Shown here one piece after another: positions 20,247 to 30,000 of a stretch of DNA of 30,000 nucleotides. Below the pieces are notes generated by a model that did no database searches, was not told the DNA's origin, and worked only from the letters and a program-made list of their open reading frames with translations. This DNA comes from Chrysomallon squamiferum (Eukaryota; Mollusca; Gastropoda; Neomphalida; Peltospiridae), in NCBI GenBank assembly GCA_012295275.1, contig CM022667.1, forward strand, positions 15,908,766 to 15,938,765. Direction: 5' to 3'. Positions within the stretch are counted from its first letter, which is position 1, and each line of letters opens with the position of its first letter. Position numbers and translations under genes: made by a program.

Positions 20247-20545
20247 AATGTTAATTGATTCAAAGAAATACCAGAAATGGGTTCAAACTGGTGACATCGA
20301 ACGCTCACATACTGTTCTTCTGTAGTCTGCTTTTGGTCTAATTCCAATGCTTAGTGCGAAAATATGTTTCAAAGATTGTGTGGTATGTCGTATCTAGTCT
20401 TTGAAAAAAAAAAAAAAAAAAACCAATATAAAAAAAAATGTCTTGCTGAGTTTATTGATCATTTTAGAAATATATAACAACTGTCGTATACAATACAAGC
20501 TTAAACAAGTTTAAACAAAAATCAATTTAAAAAAAAAAAAAATGT
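20247..20545. other. Intergenic sequence, no gene
   Basis: A poly-A run lies at 20404-20422 and another A-rich patch at 20529-20542. Nothing else is recognised. Confidence 0.5.
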
Positions 20546-20549
20546 TTTG

Positions 20550-20735
20550 GTATGTATGTAAGTATATGTATATAATTACATGTATGCATGTAAGTATGTA
20601 TGTATGGATGTACGTATGTATGTATATATGTATGTATGTATGTATGTATGTTTGTGTGTGTATGTGTACGTATTATATACGTATATGCATGTATGTGTAT
20701 TATATATGTGTTGGTACACGTGTACATAAGTATGA
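20550..20735 (+). repeat. (TATG)n-rich array
   Basis: TATG/TACG/TATA units, most regular at 20590-20655, followed by alternating purine-pyrimidine sequence with ACGTAT and TACACGTGTAC palindromes. Confidence 0.85.
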
Positions 20736-21130
20736 CGTATGTAAAAGTGGGTAATTTCTGATATAAATGACTTCCACTGTATAGATTTTTGTGTGGATAT
20801 ATCGAAATAATTTAACTTATTCTTTTCTCATCATTACTGTGGGCAGAGCTATCTTTTGTCAGTGAAATCCACATAAAGGGTTTTAGTTGAGAACTCTTGG
20901 GGGAATGAACAATATGCAAGTAACATTTGGCACAAAACGTGCAGTGAAATTATGCACACGCAACACTTATTTGAAATTCATTGCGCAACGAAATACAATG
21001 GTATTGATTTGCATTGTTCCACCATATCGGCATAATCGTATATCTATCTTTCTGTCCGTTTGTCTGTCTGTCTGTCTAACCGCTTGTTGTCTCTCTATAT
21101 ACGGGAATGGATGTGGGTGAATATCGATGT
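20736..21130. other. Intergenic sequence, no gene
   Basis: A more complex patch at 20880-21030 and (TCTG)n near 21055-21078. A 77-codon plus-strand frame (20887-21120) ends in the TCTG repeat and has no domain. Confidence 0.5.
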
Positions 21131-21312
21131 ATGTATACATTCATATATGCACTCTTTACGCACACATACACACATATAATATATATGTGTGTATATGTAT
21201 GTGAGTGTATATAAAATGCGTGCATGTATGAATGTATATATACTTCGAAATTCACACACACGTACATACATATATACATATGTATACATATACATATGTA
21301 TGTAGGTATGTA
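21131..21312 (+). repeat. TATG/CATA low-complexity tract
   Basis: Imperfect TATG and CATA steps on alternating strands around an ACACAC core. Confidence 0.8.
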
Positions 21313-21600
21313 AGTACATTGATACCATCGAGTGTGTATCAGTAAATAAGTGTGCTTGTCAAAATTAACATTAATTTATCATTTTTACGTGATGCAGCTT
21401 TGTGCAATATATTTAACACAATTTATATGATATGCTTTTGTGAAGTATTTCAATATAATGTAGTGCCTTTGAATTAATATGTGATCCAATATCGTGCAAT
21501 ACAATACAGAATTAAAACAAAGGGTAATAAGATATACAAAACGTATGTCAAGATACAAAATGTATAATTCTTTAATAAGATCAGACGTGTATTACGATAT

Positions 21601-21885
21601 GATATGTAGTACAGTATAATATATGGTAAAATGGCTCAAATTGGTATGGTGCAATGTGCTGTGGCATGGCAAGACAAAACCCTATTGAATAGTAGGGCAT
21701 GGCATCGTACTGTATGTTATAGTGTTATACGTTACAGAATGGGTATGATGGAAATATGGTATGGCTTGGTGTGGTTTGTAATTGTAGTTTATGGTATTGC
21801 ACGGTTTCACAAGACAGGGTTTAGTTCGGCAAAGTGTGGCATGATGTGGCATGGTGTGGCATGGTGTGGCATGGTGTGTCCAAAA
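21601..21885 (+). repeat. Decayed 5-bp (ATGGT/GTGGC) satellite
   Basis: Cut every five bases from 21601, the sequence repeatedly gives RTGGY-type units in one constant phase: ATGGC (21631), TTGGT and ATGGT (21641-21650), GTGGC and ATGGC (21661-21670), ATGGT to GTGGT (21756-21775), ATGGT (21791), ACGGT (21801), AGGGT (21816), then a clean GTGGC-ATGRT run (21836-21880). The clean end is a 10-bp tandem repeat of about four copies. The open frame across it is a by-product. Confidence 0.7.
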
Positions 21886-22559
21886 GAATTGATTTGTTGT
21901 GCTACACAGCGCTGTTTGTGCCACAGATTAGTTCCAGTGACAGCAAAATAAGAAGACAATGCAATAATGAATAGATAAAAATTAAAACTTTAAAAAAATA
22001 ATAATAAAAAATAAAACATTCCCAACCGATTTCTTGTTCTTGTTCTTGTTCTTATTTTTTTTTTTCCTTTCTTTTTTTAAGTAGAAAATAATACTCTTAT
22101 CTTGTTACATGTCAATAAATTACTTCAAGTATTGTTTATCGAATTACCGTGTCGCTCTAGTTTTTAATCTGTACTTCTAGATTGTTCCTCACGGAAGACA
22201 CTACTTGTTCGCGTTTTAAAGACATTTTATTATTGCTAATCGTAATATTTAGTAATTTTATTACGCAATAAATACACTTATTTAGTATATATATGATAAC
22301 TTTAAATTAAAAAATAAAGAAAAACAATAAAAAGAAAGACAGGTTTACAGCAAGGTAAAAGAAAAGTTTCTAGAAATGAAAATAGCATTAATGAATGCAC
22401 ACTCGTTTGCAGATATATTCACATATTAGAAGTGGAAGAAGAAGAAGAAGAAAAAAAAAAAAAGAAAGAAAGAAAAAGGAAAATAAAAGTGTTTTGATTT
22501 AAAGTGTGCCTCTGTTGAAACGAATGGTCTAAATATACTGTGAATACATCCTAGTTCTG
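21886..22559. other. Intergenic sequence, no gene
   Basis: (TTGTTC)n near 22034-22050, T-rich and A-rich patches and (GAA)n near 22436-22475. No exon is recognised. Confidence 0.5.
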
Positions 22560-22651
22560 CTTTGTTTATTTTAGCATGAAATCTTTATTAATAATGAAGT
22601 ATACCGAAGTAATGAAGTAAACAGTAAAGTCTTAATATAATGCTGCATTCG

Positions 22652-22659
22652 TGACGTCA
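22652..22659. promoter_or_regulatory. CRE-type palindrome TGACGTCA
   Basis: A perfect cAMP-response-element octamer, the known binding site of CREB/ATF bZIP factors. It lies in a stretch of copy C that is missing from copy A. Function is not shown by sequence alone. Confidence 0.4.
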
Positions 22660-22745
22660 TTACCTGCAGAGTGCCTTCAAGTGATGTCAGAAACAGAACA
22701 AAAACACACACACAAGCATCCACTGAGAGTCTGACGGATACGTGA

Positions 22746-22753
22746 TGACGTCA
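22746..22753. promoter_or_regulatory. CRE-type palindrome TGACGTCA
   Basis: A second perfect octamer, 94 bp from the first. The homologous place in copy A (about 2040-2047) reads TGACGTCT, one base off. Confidence 0.4.
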
Positions 22754-23255
22754 CAACTCTTATTGATGAGGAATAAAATGCATCGTTCAAGTGTATTGTA
22801 AAAGTATTGTGTTATTGTTATACTTTGTTATGAGCCATGACAGCTCGCGCAGAACAATAAAATAATAACTCGAAAAAATAAATAATTTAATGAGATCATT
22901 CACTCGTACAGCAACATGCTCTTTAAAGAATAAATGCAATATCTGTTGTACTATTAGAATATGAAGCTAATAAAATTCGCCAAATGTTGAGGTTATTAAC
23001 ATACAGTTGTATTAAACGTACGTTATTGCTTAATTGCATGAATATTTAATTAATACAACGAAAACAATGTGATTGATTTTATGAATAGTGCTTGCAGCTA
23101 TAGTTACAAATACAGCGCCAACTGCTGTTAAACGCAATCTGTTAATTATATTATTTATTTCATCTATATTAACATGATGATGGAAAATTCCATTGTTGCG
23201 GTTTTCTTAATTAATACTGCTATTGGTACTTTTAAGCAGTCACCATTTCTGTCTG

Positions 23256-23263
23256 TGACGTCA
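23256..23263. promoter_or_regulatory. CRE-type palindrome TGACGTCA
   Basis: A third perfect octamer, in the segment of copy C that is absent from copy A. It lies just beyond where similarity to copy B ends. Confidence 0.35.
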
Positions 23264-24698
23264 TTTCAGCTGGATGTTAGTGGACGGAGCCTGCAAAGGA
23301 ATCAAGTATCTGATTTCATCAAAAAAATTAATGTATTCGTCTTCATCGTCATCATCACCATCATTACAAAGCTATGACTTTTTCGTTTTGTTTTGTTTTT
23401 TGTTTGTCTGTAATATTATATAATGCAGCAGATTTCACAACGTTAAACAAAAACTCTTATTTGCCATCAGTACTATTTAAAATTACAACACAAACATACA
23501 TACGAACGAACAACAGACGCCTATACAGTAGACATTGTTAATTGTAAGGCTAAAGATTTTTCTTCTTCTTCTTAAATTCTTTACACTCTGATAACAAATT
23601 CATCTCTTGTTGCCACTAGGAGACAGACTCCACACTTCTTTTGTGTGTGTGTTATTATTTTATCTATATGATCACGTGAACAGATGACAGTGAGACGCCC
23701 TGATGGAAAAATAAAAGTAGGCCATTGGATTCTCCCAGTAAAAATCCAATTTGAAAGTTGATTATTGGAAATTCCCAACTGGCTTGTCAAAAATTTTGTC
23801 ATGATTATTTTTATGTGCTTTAGTTAAACGTATGTACGTACACAAGAACACACAAAACACACACACACACACACATACACACACACGCATACACAACTAT
23901 TTCAGAATATTCTGGTGTAATGTCATAATATCAAAAAATAATATCAAAAAATGTTTCCCATTATGATCCATGTTACCATCTTGCCCACCCAGACCATACG
24001 CCCATGATATGTGTGTTTGTGTGCGTAACACGCACACTTTATTATTTATAATATAACTTGTTATTTACGTCCAATCCTTATTCATCCATGCAATAAAGCA
24101 TTTATACGTACGTACATACATACATACATACATACACACATACATATACATGTACACACAGACACACTCCAGCATATATACATATATGCATGCATGCTTA
24201 ATTACTGATTCATGATCTAACTTAACGGTAACTTCCATTACCCAAAAGTACTAACAGGGAAATTCCCACAAACGTTTGGCAGTGTTCTATTAACGGTCTA
24301 TTTACGCCTGCTCTATTTTTACCGCGGAAACCACACCATCTGTCGACCTCGATTTCGCTGGCGTAAGAGGTCGGGTCCAAAGTCTACCAGTACTCTATAA
24401 GCGTTTATTTTTTATATTTTTTTTTTTTTTTAAACCATGTTATTAATATCGGTCAGGTGCGATCGTCCTTGTAGTGGGGCTTTTGTTTGTTTCTATTCTT
24501 TTTGTTTATTTGTTGTTGTTGTTTTAGTTAAATGGGTAAAATAAATGATGCATCTCTTATTTCAGGCAATATGTCGAGAAATTATCTTGAAAAGTCCAGC
24601 AATTTACTTGTTGCCTGATTTTGCACATTACCTGTAACATGTATATATATTATATAATCATATACATCTGTATATCTATCTATGTGTGTGTGTCTCCC

Positions 24699-24742
<44 letters not shown>

Positions 24743-24744
<2 letters not shown>

Positions 24745-24881
24745 GTTAATATTTCTTTATTCAGTATAATGATTACGAAATACGTATGTAAGTGCAGTTA
24801 AGTATTACAGGCAAGATGGTGTCACATCAAAACGCAAAACACTGAGTAATACGTTATTAATATACTGGGGAGAATACACGC

Positions 24882-24928
<47 letters not shown>

Positions 24929-25070
24929 TGTTAATGTTTCTTTATTCAGTATAATGATTACGAAATACGTACGTAAGTGCAGTTCTTTATTACAGGCAAG
25001 ATGGTGTCACGAAAAACGCAAAACACTAAGTGCACGTTATTAATATACTGGGGGGAATACATGTCATATA
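24743..25070 (+). repeat. 185-bp tandem duplication with (TG)n spacers
   Basis: Two copies of a ~140-bp block (TTTCTTTATTCAGTATAATG ... ATACTGGGGRGAATAC), each followed by a (TG)n tract, start 185 bp apart (24752 and 24937). A single inverted copy lies at 281-428. Confidence 0.9.
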
Positions 25071-25077
25071 TGTGTGT

Positions 25078-25154
<77 letters not shown>

Positions 25155-25159
25155 TGTGT
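25071..25159 (+). repeat. (TG)n microsatellite
   Basis: About 88 bp of TG with two TGAG interruptions, at the outer edge of copy C. The sequence from 25160 to 25535 holds further short TG tracts and no gene. Confidence 0.95.
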
Positions 25160-25534
25160 TATACATCAGGACTACAGAAGAAAATATAAAGGTTAGCCTT
25201 CAGATATATTTGCACATCATTTGTTAGTAATCTTCCACGAAGCAAAGTATATAATTCGAAATTATGAGATGTGGTGTGTGTGTGTGTGTTTTATTTATAC
25301 ACATATATATATGCGTGTGTGCGTGTGTGTCACTGTGTGTCATCCATTATTCACTACTAACACCAATTCTTATAAAGTAAAACGAAACTAAAAGAAATAC
25401 TATTTACATATATAATTTACACAAAGACAAATTTTCACAAACACACAGAGGTATGGTGAATATTTGCTAGCACTCTTAGGAGGTAGGACTGACTGACTGT
25501 ATCTTCGAGATCGAGGTAATGATTGCAGTATTTG

Positions 25535-25810
25535 TATTATTATTATTACTAGTAGTAGCAGTAGCAATAGTAGTAGTGATAGAGTTGTAGTAGTAATAGC
25601 AGTAGTACTAGTAGCAATAGTAGTATTTGTAGTAGTGACAGTAGTAGAAGGAATAGTAGCAGTAATAGTAGTAGTAGTAGTAGTAATAATAGTAAAAGTA
25701 GATAGTACTAGTAGCAATGATAGCAGTAGTAGTAGTAGTAGTAGTAATGGTAGTAACAGTAGTACTAGTACGTAGTAGAAATAGTAGAAGTAGTAGCAGT
25801 AGTAGTATTT
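25535..25810 (+). repeat. Imperfect (GTA)n/(GCA)n trinucleotide array
   Basis: About 275 bp of AGTAGTAGCAGTAGCAATAG-type sequence, with TACTAG interruptions. It produces Thr/Ile/Leu/Tyr-only frames on the minus strand. It lies in a ~1.4-kb stretch of the right arm that is absent from copy B. Confidence 0.9.
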
Positions 25811-26110
25811 CTTCATTTCTTTCTTCTTCATTTTTTTTTTTTTTTTTTTTATGAAACTTTTGTATACTGTCACACAAAAAATGGTACCGTCAGAAATCTT
25901 CATGGATCGATAGTTACTAAAAATGTGTCAAGGTCATACCCTAGTGTTCTAAAATTAATGAACCAAGTTCCAATTTTCGATCAATTCATATTCAGTTTTC
26001 TAAAAGGCTCCGACCAAAGATAATTAAGAAGAGGATGAAGTGAAAGAAAACAAAGAAGAAATAGAAGGAAAAGGCTACGACAAAAATAAGAAAAAATATG
26101 ATGATGAAAA
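25811..26110. other. Intergenic sequence with poly-T run
   Basis: A T run at about 25829-25850, then AT-rich sequence turning purine-rich from 26030. No gene. Confidence 0.5.
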
Positions 26111-27384
26111 AGAAGTATAAGAAAGAGAAATTATAAGAAGCAAAACAAAATTAAAGAACAAGGAAATATAAGTAGAAGTAAAAAAAACAGATGAAGAAAA
26201 GATCAGGAAAAAAAAAGGAAACATAGAAGAAACGAAAAGTATAACTTGAATTATTGTGAGGATTGTTTTCACGATCGCAGGATCACTGCTCATGTGTTGT
26301 CGATTTTGTTGTTTTCCTCCTTCAGTGGATAGACACTGATGTTAATTTTGCTTTCCTTTTAATGTGCCGTTGTTTATAATTATGTGTCTGTCGATTTGTC
26401 AGTCTCTCTCTCTCTCTCTGTCGCTCTCTCACACACACGCACACACAAACGCACGCAGACACACACACATACGCACACACCCATAGACATACACGCTCCA
26501 GTTATCTGACAATTTTGCACGCCTTATCTTTCTTTTATTTCTTCTGCATACATTCGTGATATAAAAGCAAATATATGCATAAAGTGTCATCTGACTTTGC
26601 TTGTATTTCATTCGATGTACATTCTATGTCAACAAAACGTGATTGTCAGAAGCGCTCAAGCGAGATGTTGTACAGTGCAGAAGAAGATAATCACTAAAAC
26701 TAAATTCTAGCTAAAGGTTACAGAAATTAGTATCAAAGACCTTTGCTGTTAAACTGACTTAGGCTGAAGGTATGATAACTTTTGTTTTCTGGGTTTTTTT
26801 TAAATTTTGATTGTTTTTTTCAAATTCTAATTATGATTGTTTTTGTTTTTATAATTAGCAAAATTATTTTTTATTTTAAAACTTTCCATTTCTAATTATA
26901 ATTTTTTCTTTAAATATTAAAATTATTTTAACTCTTCTTTGTTCTAATCATTTCTTACTCGTAAAATATTATATCATCTGTTTTGTAATTAAAAGACCTT
27001 TCTGCTATGTTTTATAGACTTTTCTTTTATCTTTCTTCTTTCTCCTTTGTTTTGCACTATTTTTAAATTTGTTAAGAACTGTTGTTTATATTTTTAATGG
27101 AACGTTCCTTCAGTATTAATTGTTAATAACAAAATGTTGTGGGAAAGATTGATCTGCATCTTGAAAAGTGAGTGAAAAACGAAAAAAATACAAAGAGTTT
27201 GGCACTTCAAATTAATTCTTTGTTTTAGTATATGAATTTTTCATTAAAATGTTGTTCCTTTTTATTATCTTCATTTCAGAAAGTTTAAATTAATCAACGA
27301 GAAAGTTATGGAGAAACCGTAAGTATCAAATAATTATAACAGTTATACAATATGATCAGTGTACAATAATATTCGTGTATCAAC

Positions 27385-27622
27385 AACTAAAACCGACTGT
27401 CGCGCAATTTTTAATTTGTGTGGTAAAAAGTATTTGTGCCGTGTATTACATTCGTTTTTAAATATTTTATTTATTTATTTATGTATTTAATTCTTTAATA
27501 ATTTATTTATTTACTTATAATTTCAATAAAATGGATAAAAACTAAAACTGACTGTCGCTGAGTTTTTAATTTCTATGGACAAAAATATTTGTGCCATGGA
27601 TTATATCAATTTTTATAAGTTT

Positions 27623-27653
<31 letters not shown>

Positions 27654-27660
27654 TAATTCG
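27385..27660 (+). repeat. ~155-bp tandem duplication
   Basis: AACTAAAACCGACTGTCGC ... TATTTGTGCCGTGTATTACAT at 27385 recurs as AACTAAAACTGACTGTCGC ... TATTTGTGCCATGGATTATAT at 27540. Each copy ends in an (ATTT)n stretch. It lies in the ~1.2-kb stretch missing from the left arm. Confidence 0.85.
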
Positions 27661-28337
27661 AAACAACATTTTTATTTTTTCATTTATTTCAGTCATGGCT
27701 TCAGTAGGAATAAGATAATTATTCTTAAAACTGATATACTCTTTCTTACTCTTTTCGTAAACGTATAATTATCTGTATAAGAATTTGAAAACTGTATTGC
27801 TTAGACCATTGTTAATATTATTGTCTGTAGGAAATAATTTAGTAAGTAGCAACCCATCAGTTGGCTAACTGTCAGCAAAGTTCTTAACTGGACTTTGTGA
27901 CATACCACACTCATTCCTCTTGGATTAATGTACGCATGTATGTGAATGCCTGTTTAGGCCATGGTAAGTTTATTTTATGCTTTACGGATCCCTTATGTAA
28001 AAAATTGATGAGCAAAAATACAAATGTTAATATATTTTTGAGGTGTTGTATTTATATAATACTGCCGATCAGCTTGAGGTAGAAAAATAAATGTTTAAGT
28101 CTTGACGGTTAACGTTGGTTTGATTTCATTTTCACTTCATCCACTTAGAGCTGGTAGATACAAAAATTCAGTCTTTATATCGCAGTGCCGTCCTAAAACA
28201 TTGCAGTGTCAAAAAAACCCGAGTCTAGTTTTACTTCTTGCATTCCAGTGCTACGAATTTTATTGAAATATGTAAAGATATTTCAACAGTCTGTTCAGTT
28301 CATAAACCAACATTTCCAAATATTTATAGTCTAACTC

Positions 28338-28339
<2 letters not shown>

Positions 28340-28387
<48 letters not shown>
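28340..28387 (+). repeat. (CA)24 microsatellite
   Basis: A perfect CA array followed by ACATACA steps, then degenerate GATA/GACA-rich sequence to about 28680. Confidence 0.95.
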
Positions 28388-28393
<6 letters not shown>

Positions 28394-28839
28394 CACACAC
28401 ACATACATTTATACACAGCAAAAGACAATAGAAAAAATGGGACTGCTAGATAGACAGAGAGATAGACGTACAGAAAATATAGAAACACTTTGTAGAGACA
28501 AACAGATAGACACACATGTAATTACTGATACATGTAAATGGATACATATAGAAAAATGAATAAACAGAGAGGAAAAGATAGAAACATAGACTGAGGGACT
28601 GATAAAGAGACTTTAATGGATTAATACAGGAAACTGGATGGACAGACAGGCACACAGATAGATGTACGTACAGTACAGACAAACAGTTAAAAATAGCTAG
28701 AGATAAACAGATATTCGTAACACATCTCCATACTTTAGCCTATTTCACGCTCATTGATAATCTGGTAAGAGAAGTATAGCTATCGTAATACACTAGAAAT
28801 ATAACAAACAACCTTGATTAGATAAAGAAATATACTTGT

Positions 28840-28952
<113 letters not shown>

Positions 28953-29658
28953 TAAACACACATATATAAAACATACAATGTCTCTCCCGTTCACTCGCAA
29001 ACATTCATACATTTATACATTTATAAATGAATGTAATTGCTCGCTGTTAATCACTCAGAAATGCAGACATCTAACAGGAATACAAATATCATTAACATTA
29101 CTCTAAAAAATCACTCTATTATGATGTGCAAAAGTATTTTTACAAACTACAATAACAGTGACATTTTTTAATAATAAAAATGTACAAGATTTACATTCAT
29201 ATATAAATTCAAATTACTAACCGTTCAGAAATAATAAATTAAAACGATAAACAAAATTGAATTTTGACTTGCATTAATTTCAGTTCATGTTTCTACAAAT
29301 TTAATTCAGTTCAAATATTTATCTTTATAATTAAATCATTAAATTACGATCAGATAAAGATTATATGTAATTTAAAACCATAAACATATCAGTTTTATTT
29401 AACAGTTCACATCGATCTAAATTACAATGTATTATGCAGTTAAATTAGACCCAGCTGTCAGTTTAAATCACAGCTTACGATAAATATAAATGTAAATACA
29501 CGCATTAGTAAACATATTTATCGTAGGTATTAATCAGTTTCTGGGATCTGGAAAGATGGGCTGTGGTAAAACTAATTAAAATAATAATAATAATGCATAA
29601 TACATAATCAGGTCACCACGTTTTAAAAAAGGTGGAACAAATTAAACATTTAAAAAAC

Positions 29659-29699
<41 letters not shown>

Positions 29700-30000
29700 T
29701 AGGGACTTTGGACTTTGTTCAGATCAGCATTTTAGAACTGTAATAAGGTGAGTGTGAGTGTATGTGTGTGTGAGAGACTGTATTTCTATATGTATGTATG
29801 GGGTGGTGTCTGAATCACTGTGATTGTATGTTTCTGTTTGTGTGTGTGTTCTGTCCCTCTGAAGACTTACTAAAATAACTAACTTACTAAGTAAGTAAGT
29901 AACAAACAAAATCAAATTAAGAAGCAGCTAGTTATCTAAACTACAAGCTATCTAATGAATTTATCTACAAGCTATAATGAATTTATTTAATACCAGACAT
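28953..30000. other. AT-rich right end, no gene
   Basis: It contains a poly-A run at 29659-29695, short TG tracts at 29750-29850 and (AAGT)n near 29888-29900. I saw no match to other parts of the window and no exon. Confidence 0.55.
29659..29695 (+). repeat. Poly-A tract (~37 bp)
   Basis: The longest A run in the window. The upstream 200 bp show no LINE or SINE feature I recognise, so a retroposon tail is only one possibility. Confidence 0.9.

Larger units (their letters stand above)
22560..25075 (-). repeat. Dispersed repeat copy C, mirror of copy A
   Basis: Read on the minus strand, it repeats the order of copy A from 281 to about 2345. It has an additional ~500-bp segment (about 22870-23390), part of which (23300-23390) is shared with the end of copy B. 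The (TTA)n array present in copies A and B is replaced by short degenerate AATATCAAAAAA units (about 23928-23950). A possible AATAAA-like end (CTTTATTTGCC-type sequence near 23455-23465) corresponds to ATGGCAAATAAAG in copy B. Confidence 0.85.

Noticed and set aside
21631-21951. 106-codon plus-strand frame rich in Met/Trp/Val
   Set aside because: It follows the decayed 5-bp satellite, whose units lack stop codons in this frame; the opposite strand is open too.
24743-25070. Regular repeats resembling a CRISPR array
   Set aside because: The repeats are a 185-bp tandem duplication with TG spacers; no short palindromic repeats with unique spacers, and the genome is eukaryotic.
25400-25903. 167-codon minus-strand frame rich in Thr/Ile/Leu/Tyr, the longest in the window
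   Set aside because: It is a by-product of the GTA/GCA trinucleotide array at 25535-25810; no domain or splice context.
29659-29695. Poly-A as the tail of a retroposon
   Set aside because: No LINE, SINE or processed-gene sequence is recognisable upstream and no target-site duplication was found by eye.

Overview
This is a eukaryotic, almost certainly metazoan, non-coding stretch. It is strongly AT-rich and saturated with long perfect microsatellites: (TG)n, (GA)n/(CT)n, (TTA)n/(AAT)n, (AAAT)n, (TATG)n and long poly-A/T runs. I see no prokaryotic operons, ribosome binding sites, tRNA, rRNA or CRISPR. The microsatellite density, the spliced FLYWCH/MULE transposon remnant and the short isolated exon-like islands fit a large repeat-rich invertebrate genome. 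A mollusc, possibly a cephalopod, is my best guess; this is inference, because no host gene here is recognisable enough to fix the taxon.

Layout. The window is a mosaic of copies of a few unnamed dispersed repeats. Copy A (about 221-2345, +) is mirrored by copy C (about 22560-25075, -). A third copy, B (about 6650-9135, +), is mirrored by a longer stretch on the right (about 23310-28925, -) that has extra insertions. Repeat R (3009-4080, +) is mirrored by R' (16578-17500, -), and a third copy of the R head opens the window (1-220). A fourth family, D, has copies at 9300-9790, 10380-11110, 11160-11790 and 14293-14510. Many microsatellites sit at the same place inside these copies but differ in length or even motif.

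Genes. The firmest protein-level call is a broken Mutator-like (MULE) transposase with an N-terminal FLYWCH-type region, complement 12890-13797. It has several stops and frameshifts and a 3' truncation, but its 118-bp intron is still recognisable. Candidate host exons, none assignable to a named family: complement 4370-4550 (internal exon), complement 12131-12333 (terminal exon with one membrane span), complement 19995-20228 (one membrane span), + 19013-19212 (terminal exon-like), + 17811-18036 (possible two-exon mini-gene) and complement 14534-14770 (small membrane ORF). Several lie on the minus strand and could be pieces of one or more long-intron genes; that is inference.

Other signals. 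A phase-locked, decayed 5-bp satellite lies at about 21601-21885. Three perfect TGACGTCA (CRE-type) octamers lie within 22652-23263. A 15-bp-stem hairpin lies at 14225-14261. I did not find a convincing new molecular system; the interest here is repeat and microsatellite evolution.
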